A stretch of 36,103 nucleotides of DNA, taken from NCBI GenBank assembly GCA_902762505.1, contig CACWOQ010000017.1, positions 37,628 through 73,730 on the forward strand, given 5' to 3'. The notes under the pieces are model-generated. The model did not search any database. It saw only the letters and a program-made list of their open reading frames with translations, and was not told the DNA's origin. Numbering within the stretch: position 1 is the first letter of the stretch; the number at the start of each line of letters is the position of its first letter. Source of the stretch: an uncultured Ruminococcus sp. Its GTDB lineage: Bacteria; Bacillota; Clostridia; Oscillospirales; CAG-272. Shown here one piece after another: positions 32,911 to 36,103 of this stretch. A program made the translations under genes and the position numbers.

Positions 32911-33783
32911 ATGAAATGGTTATATGACCGCAATCCCTGGCCCGTGCTTTTATATTATCTTTCCGTGACGACGCTGTCCGCCGTGTTCAACAACCCTTAC
33001 TACACGGCGGCGCTCGCCGTCGCCGCGGTCGTATCGTTCATCGTCGACGGCGGACGCGCGAAGGCGGCGCTTTCGTTCGCCGCCGTTTTCGCGCTTACCT
33101 TCATCGTGAATCCCGTCGTATCGAAAAAGGGCTCGACTCCCGTGATATTCATAGGCGACGATCCGGTCACGGCGGAAGCCATACTGTACGGACTCAACTC
33201 CGCGGCGCTCATCACCGCCGTCATGTTTCTCTTTTACGTTTTCACGAAGGTGATGGATTCGGAAAAGCTGCTCTATCTGACGTCCCCGTTTTCAGCCGCC
33301 GCGGCGATGACTCTTTCCGCGGTGCTGCGCTTCGCTCCGCTTTACGCGAGACAGGCGGGCGTGATCTCTGATCAGCAGAAGGCGCTCGGCGCCGGCGGCG
33401 ACGGGAGTATCCCGGCGAGACTGCGCTTCGGCGCGCGCGTTTTTTCCGCGCTTTCCACGTGGGCGCTTGAAAACGGTATAACAGCCGCGGATTCGATGGC
33501 TTGCCGCGGATACGGCACCGGCAAACGCTCGTTTTATTCGTTTTACAAATTCAAGCCGTCCGATACCGTGTTTCTCGTATCCGGGCTTTGCCTGACCGCC
33601 GCGTGCGCGCTGCCCGCGCTGTTCTGCGACTGCAGGTTCGGATATTACCCGGGCATAAAGCCTCCGCAAATGAGCGCGGGACTGATGATTTCGTTTTCGG
33701 CTTTCGTTCTTTTATCGTTTTTACCGATCATTTTTGAAACGGCGGACAGGATAAGATGGAAATACTTAAGACAGAAGATCTGA
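32911..33783 (+). CDS. ecfT: ECF transporter transmembrane component EcfT
   Basis: A 290-residue integral membrane protein. The start at 32911 (MKWLYDRNPWPVLLYY) is two bases after the previous stop and has GGAG seven bases upstream. Six or so hydrophobic segments are visible (near 10-30, 35-55, 58-75, 100-122, 225-245 and 260-280), with the cytosolic coupling region between the fourth and fifth carrying SMACRGYGTGKR, which corresponds to the Ala-Arg-Gly coupling motif of EcfT. EcfT links the two ATPases to the substrate-binding S component. It overlaps the ATPase gene by 28 bases. With the genes on both sides it forms a dedicated rather than shared ECF module. Confidence 0.88.
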   Translation: MKWLYDRNPWPVLLYYLSVTTLSAVFNNPYYTAALAVAAVVSFIVDGGRAKAALSFAAVFALTFIVNPVVSKKGSTPVIFIGDDPVTAEAILYGLNSAALITAVMFLFYVFTKVMDSEKLLYLTSPFSAAAAMTLSAVLRFAPLYARQAGVISDQQKALGAGGDGSIPARLRFGARVFSALSTWALENGITAADSMACRGYGTGKRSFYSFYKFKPSDTVFLVSGLCLTAACALPALFCDCRFGYYPGIKPPQMSAGLMISFSAFVLLSFLPIIFETADRIRWKYLRQKI

Positions 33784-35303
33784 GCTTCACGTACGACAAA
33801 TCGGACAGACCGGCGTTATCGCACGTCTCGATCGCCGTCGAACGCGGAGCGTTCGTCACGGTCTGCGGACCGACGGGCAGCGGCAAAAGCACGCTTCTCA
33901 GACTCATAAAAAAAGAAATATCGCCGAAGGGCGTCACGTCCGGCAGGATACTTTTCGGGGGCAGGCCCGTATCGGATCTGTCCGAGCGGCAGAGCGCGGA
34001 GCGGATAGGCTTCGTCGTACAGCGTCCGGAGGAGCAGATAGTTTCCGACCGCGTAGGCTCCGAGCTGCTTTTCGGAGCGCAAAGCCTCGGTTACGACAGG
34101 CAGACTGCGCTGAGGCGCGCCGCCGAGATCAGCGATCTTTTCGGATTCACGGACAGCTTCGGCGACCGTACGTCCGGGCTGTCCGGCGGAAAAAAACAGC
34201 TTCTGACGCTTGCGTCGACGCTTGTCACGTCGCCTTCCCTGCTCCTGCTCGACGAGCCGACGTCAAGGCTCGATCCCGTCGCCTCGGCTGATCTCATATC
34301 CATGCTCGTCCGCATCAACCGCGAGCTCGGCGTCACGGTAGTCGTCGCCGAGCACGATACCTCGCGTCTGCTCGCCGTCTCCGACGCCGTGATCTTCATG
34401 GAAAACGGAGTCGTCACGGCGCAGGGCGCCCCGAGAGACGTGCTGCGCACGCGCCCGTCCGAGCGGATACTCTCCGATATGCCGGCGCCGGTGCGGCTTT
34501 ACCACGAAGCCGGTGCGCCGGGCGAATGTCCTCTCGACGTCAAAGAAGGCAGAGCCGTGTTTTACGGGTATAAAAGCGGAAAGCCCGGGCGCAAGCCGGC
34601 GTACGGCGGCGTCGCGCTTTCCGTGAAGGATCTGTATTTCAGATACGGCCGCGACGGAAAAGACGTTTTGCGCGGGACCGGGCTTGAGGTGCGCGAGGGC
34701 GAGATCCGGTTCATATTCGGCGGCAACGGCTGCGGAAAAAGCACGCTTCTCGGCTGCGCGGCAGCACTTCTGCGCCCTTATTCCGGGAGCGTGCGCATAT
34801 TCGGCAAAAAGCCCGGAGATTACAAAAACGGACAGCTGTACGGCGAAACGGTCGCAATGCTCTGCCAGGACGTAAGCGGCGCGTTCACTTACGAGACCGT
34901 GAGAGAGCAGTTCGGCGGCGCCGATATCTCTTCTCTGCCCTTCGATATCTCCGGTCTGCTCGACCGCCATCCTTACGATCTTTCCGGCGGTGAGACGCAG
35001 ATCGCGGCGTTTTGCCTCGCTTTGCTCAAAAAACCGCGCCTGCTCCTGCTCGACGAGCCGACGAAGGGCATGGACGCGTACGCAAAAAGGATCTTTACGG
35101 ACGCCGTGCGCTCGCTTGCGGACGAAGGCGTCGCCGCGGTGATCGCATCTCACGACACGGAGCTTGCCGCCTCGTGCGCGGACACGTGCAGCATGATGTT
35201 CGGCGGCGAGGTGATATGCACGGCGGATACGCAGGAATTCATGCGCGGAAACAAGTTTTACACGACAGACGTCTGCCGTATGACCGGAGGCGCGGAGATA
35301 TGA
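33756..35303 (+). CDS. ecfA: ECF transporter ATPase, two nucleotide-binding domains in one chain
   Basis: A 515-residue protein joining both ABC ATPases of an ECF transporter. Domain 1: Walker A GPTGSGKST (38-46), Q-loop Gln89, signature LSGGKKQ (142-148), Walker B with LLLLDEPTSRLD (162-173), switch His200. Domain 2: Walker A GGNGCGKST (322-330), Gln371, signature LSGGETQ (409-415), LLLLDEPTKGMD (429-440), His466. All catalytic residues, including the Glu after Walker B, are kept in both halves. A linker of about 55 residues (230-285) joins them. Group I ECF systems often use such fused or paired ATPases dedicated to one S component. It overlaps both neighbours (28 bases with ecfT, four with the S component gene). 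Confidence 0.93.
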   Translation: MEILKTEDLSFTYDKSDRPALSHVSIAVERGAFVTVCGPTGSGKSTLLRLIKKEISPKGVTSGRILFGGRPVSDLSERQSAERIGFVVQRPEEQIVSDRVGSELLFGAQSLGYDRQTALRRAAEISDLFGFTDSFGDRTSGLSGGKKQLLTLASTLVTSPSLLLLDEPTSRLDPVASADLISMLVRINRELGVTVVVAEHDTSRLLAVSDAVIFMENGVVTAQGAPRDVLRTRPSERILSDMPAPVRLYHEAGAPGECPLDVKEGRAVFYGYKSGKPGRKPAYGGVALSVKDLYFRYGRDGKDVLRGTGLEVREGEIRFIFGGNGCGKSTLLGCAAALLRPYSGSVRIFGKKPGDYKNGQLYGETVAMLCQDVSGAFTYETVREQFGGADISSLPFDISGLLDRHPYDLSGGETQIAAFCLALLKKPRLLLLDEPTKGMDAYAKRIFTDAVRSLADEGVAAVIASHDTELAASCADTCSMMFGGEVICTADTQEFMRGNKFYTTDVCRMTGGAEI

Positions 35304-35986
35304 GAGTCATAGAAAACGAAGGCGTAAGGAAAGCGATACGGATAACCGTCCCTGCGGCGCTCTTCGCCGTCGCCGTCCTGTGCGGCGTGTTCGCGTCGGA
35401 CGGACGCAAATACGTCGTGATAACCGTCGTCGTTGCGCTTTTGGCGCTGCTTCTGTTCGCCGCGGGCTTCGACAAACGTCGTATCGGCTCGCGCAGGCTC
35501 GTGCTCGGTGCCGTGTTCGCGGCGCTCGCCGTCGCCGGACGTTTCATACCCCTGCTGAAGCCTCTCACCTCGCTCGTGATCATATCCGGCGTATACGCAG
35601 GCGCCGAAACCGGTTTTCTCGTCGGCGCGATATCGGTCCTCGTTTCAAACGTCTGGTTCGGAAACGGTCCGTGGACGCCCGTGCAGATGGTCGCGCTCGG
35701 GCTTATCGGCTTTTTCGCCGGGGTGCTTTCGCCGGTGCTCAAAAAAGGTCTTTTTCCGACCGTCATATACGGCGCCGTCTGCGGAGTCTTCTACTCGATG
35801 TTCATGGACGTGTGGACCGTCGCGTCGTCGACCGGCTCGCTCAGCCCGGCTGAATACGGAGCGGCTCTTCTGTCGGCTCTGCCGTTCACCGTCTCTTACT
35901 GCGTGTCAAACGTTCTTTATCTGCTTCTCCTCGCCCCGCCGTTCGGCAGAAAGCTCGGCAGGATAAGCGAAAAATACGGATTATAG
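35300..35986 (+). CDS. ECF transporter substrate-specificity (S) component, probable cobalamin importer
   Basis: A 228-residue membrane protein; the start at 35300 overlaps the ATPase stop (ATGA). About seven hydrophobic segments are present: two at the N terminus (about 14-32 and 37-55), then RRLVLGAVFAALAVAGRF, the core SLVIISGVYAGAETGFLVGA, NVWFGNGPWTPVQMVALGLIGFFAGV and two more to the end. The AVFAALAVAGR stretch is the alanine-rich helix by which S components dock onto EcfT, and GPWTPVQM is typical of a group of S components that includes cobalamin-type transporters such as CbrT. The substrate is assigned as cobalamin or a related corrinoid mainly because of the riboswitch and the surface proteins in the same operon. 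The two extra N-terminal helices are somewhat unusual. Confidence 0.82.
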   Translation: MRVIENEGVRKAIRITVPAALFAVAVLCGVFASDGRKYVVITVVVALLALLLFAAGFDKRRIGSRRLVLGAVFAALAVAGRFIPLLKPLTSLVIISGVYAGAETGFLVGAISVLVSNVWFGNGPWTPVQMVALGLIGFFAGVLSPVLKKGLFPTVIYGAVCGVFYSMFMDVWTVASSTGSLSPAEYGAALLSALPFTVSYCVSNVLYLLLLAPPFGRKLGRISEKYGL

Positions 35987-36009
35987 CAAAACGCGCCGCC
36001 TCCTTGTGA

Positions 36010-36040
36010 TGCGCCCCCTGTCAAGTAGACAGTGAAAAAA
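36010..36040. other. Possible mobile-element edge: CTGTC-AAGTA-GACAG dyad
   Basis: CCCCCTGTCAAGTAGACAGT (36014-36033) contains a 5-bp inverted repeat (36018-36022 with 36028-36032) and is followed by an A-rich stretch. It has the look of an insertion-sequence terminus, but no transposase is in the window, so this is only a suggestion. Confidence 0.25.
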
Positions 36041-36059
36041 ACAAAAATATTTTGTGTGG

Positions 36060-36098
36060 AAATTCCACCCTGCTGCGCAGCAGGGTGGAATTTTTCAC
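36060..36098 (+). terminator. Palindromic terminator at the window end
   Basis: The 34 bases 36060-36093 are a perfect palindrome (17-base arms, AAATTCCACCCTGCTGC and its complement), followed by further T. It would stop the transport operon, and works equally on the other strand. Confidence 0.85.
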
Positions 36099-36103
36099 GC
36101 GGC

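Noticed and set aside
1..36103. CRISPR arrays, prophage genes, toxin-antitoxin pairs, plasmid or replication-origin signals
   Set aside because: No regularly spaced short repeats, cas-like, integrase, capsid, toxin or dnaA-box clusters were seen.

Overview
The window looks like chromosomal DNA of a spore-forming, anaerobic, moderately GC-rich Clostridia-type bacterium, probably an Oscillospirales-like gut lineage. The signs are the spoIIAA-spoIIAB-sigF operon, cotJABC, a rubrerythrin, a valine T-box leader, the DapL route to diaminopimelate and the rnc / radical SAM / smc / ftsY gene order. The taxonomic placement is inference; no rRNA is present.

Layout. 1-2560: tail of an unknown gene, then a consensus promoter driving a solute-binding lipoprotein and an SGNH hydrolase. 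2580-5830: an ECF-type sigma factor carrying about 870 extra C-terminal residues, behind a possible self-recognised promoter. 5834-7699 (minus): cotJABC and a rubrerythrin with two rubredoxin-like ends. 7700-8741: an accessory patch with diverged repeats, a tRNA-Gly(CCC) ending in a 19-bp hairpin, rpsU (S21), and the collapsed remains of a secreted surface-protein gene. 8742-24790 (minus): one nearly gapless block of 13 reading frames, dapA-dapB-dapF-dapL-trmFO-rnc-radical SAM-smc-ftsY-rdgB-yhbY-(nadD-yqeK-rsfS fused)-leuS. 24830-27893: divergent promoters, the T-box leader and valS. 27984-29556: spoIIA operon. 29595-30404: DUF177 protein and rpmF. 30419-35986: a cobalamin-type riboswitch followed by five genes. 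36010-36103: a strong palindromic terminator at the window end.

The most interesting system is the last gene cluster. A cobalamin-riboswitch-like leader precedes two membrane-tethered extracellular proteins and a complete ECF transporter (EcfT, a fused double ATPase and an S component). The second extracellular protein has an alpha/alpha-toroid domain and a C-terminal transcobalamin-like (DUF4430-type) domain, the same domain order as animal intrinsic factor and transcobalamin. Here, however, the two domains are separated by a two-helix membrane hairpin. The cluster reads as a self-contained corrinoid capture and import machine.

Other notable points are the triple fusion NadD-YqeK-RsfS that still carries the ribosome-binding site of the formerly separate rsfS, a promoter/RBS dyad that could silence read-through transcripts at the solute-binding-protein gene, a likely AUU start on the sigma-factor gene, and repeats antisense to the T-arm of tRNA-Gly.
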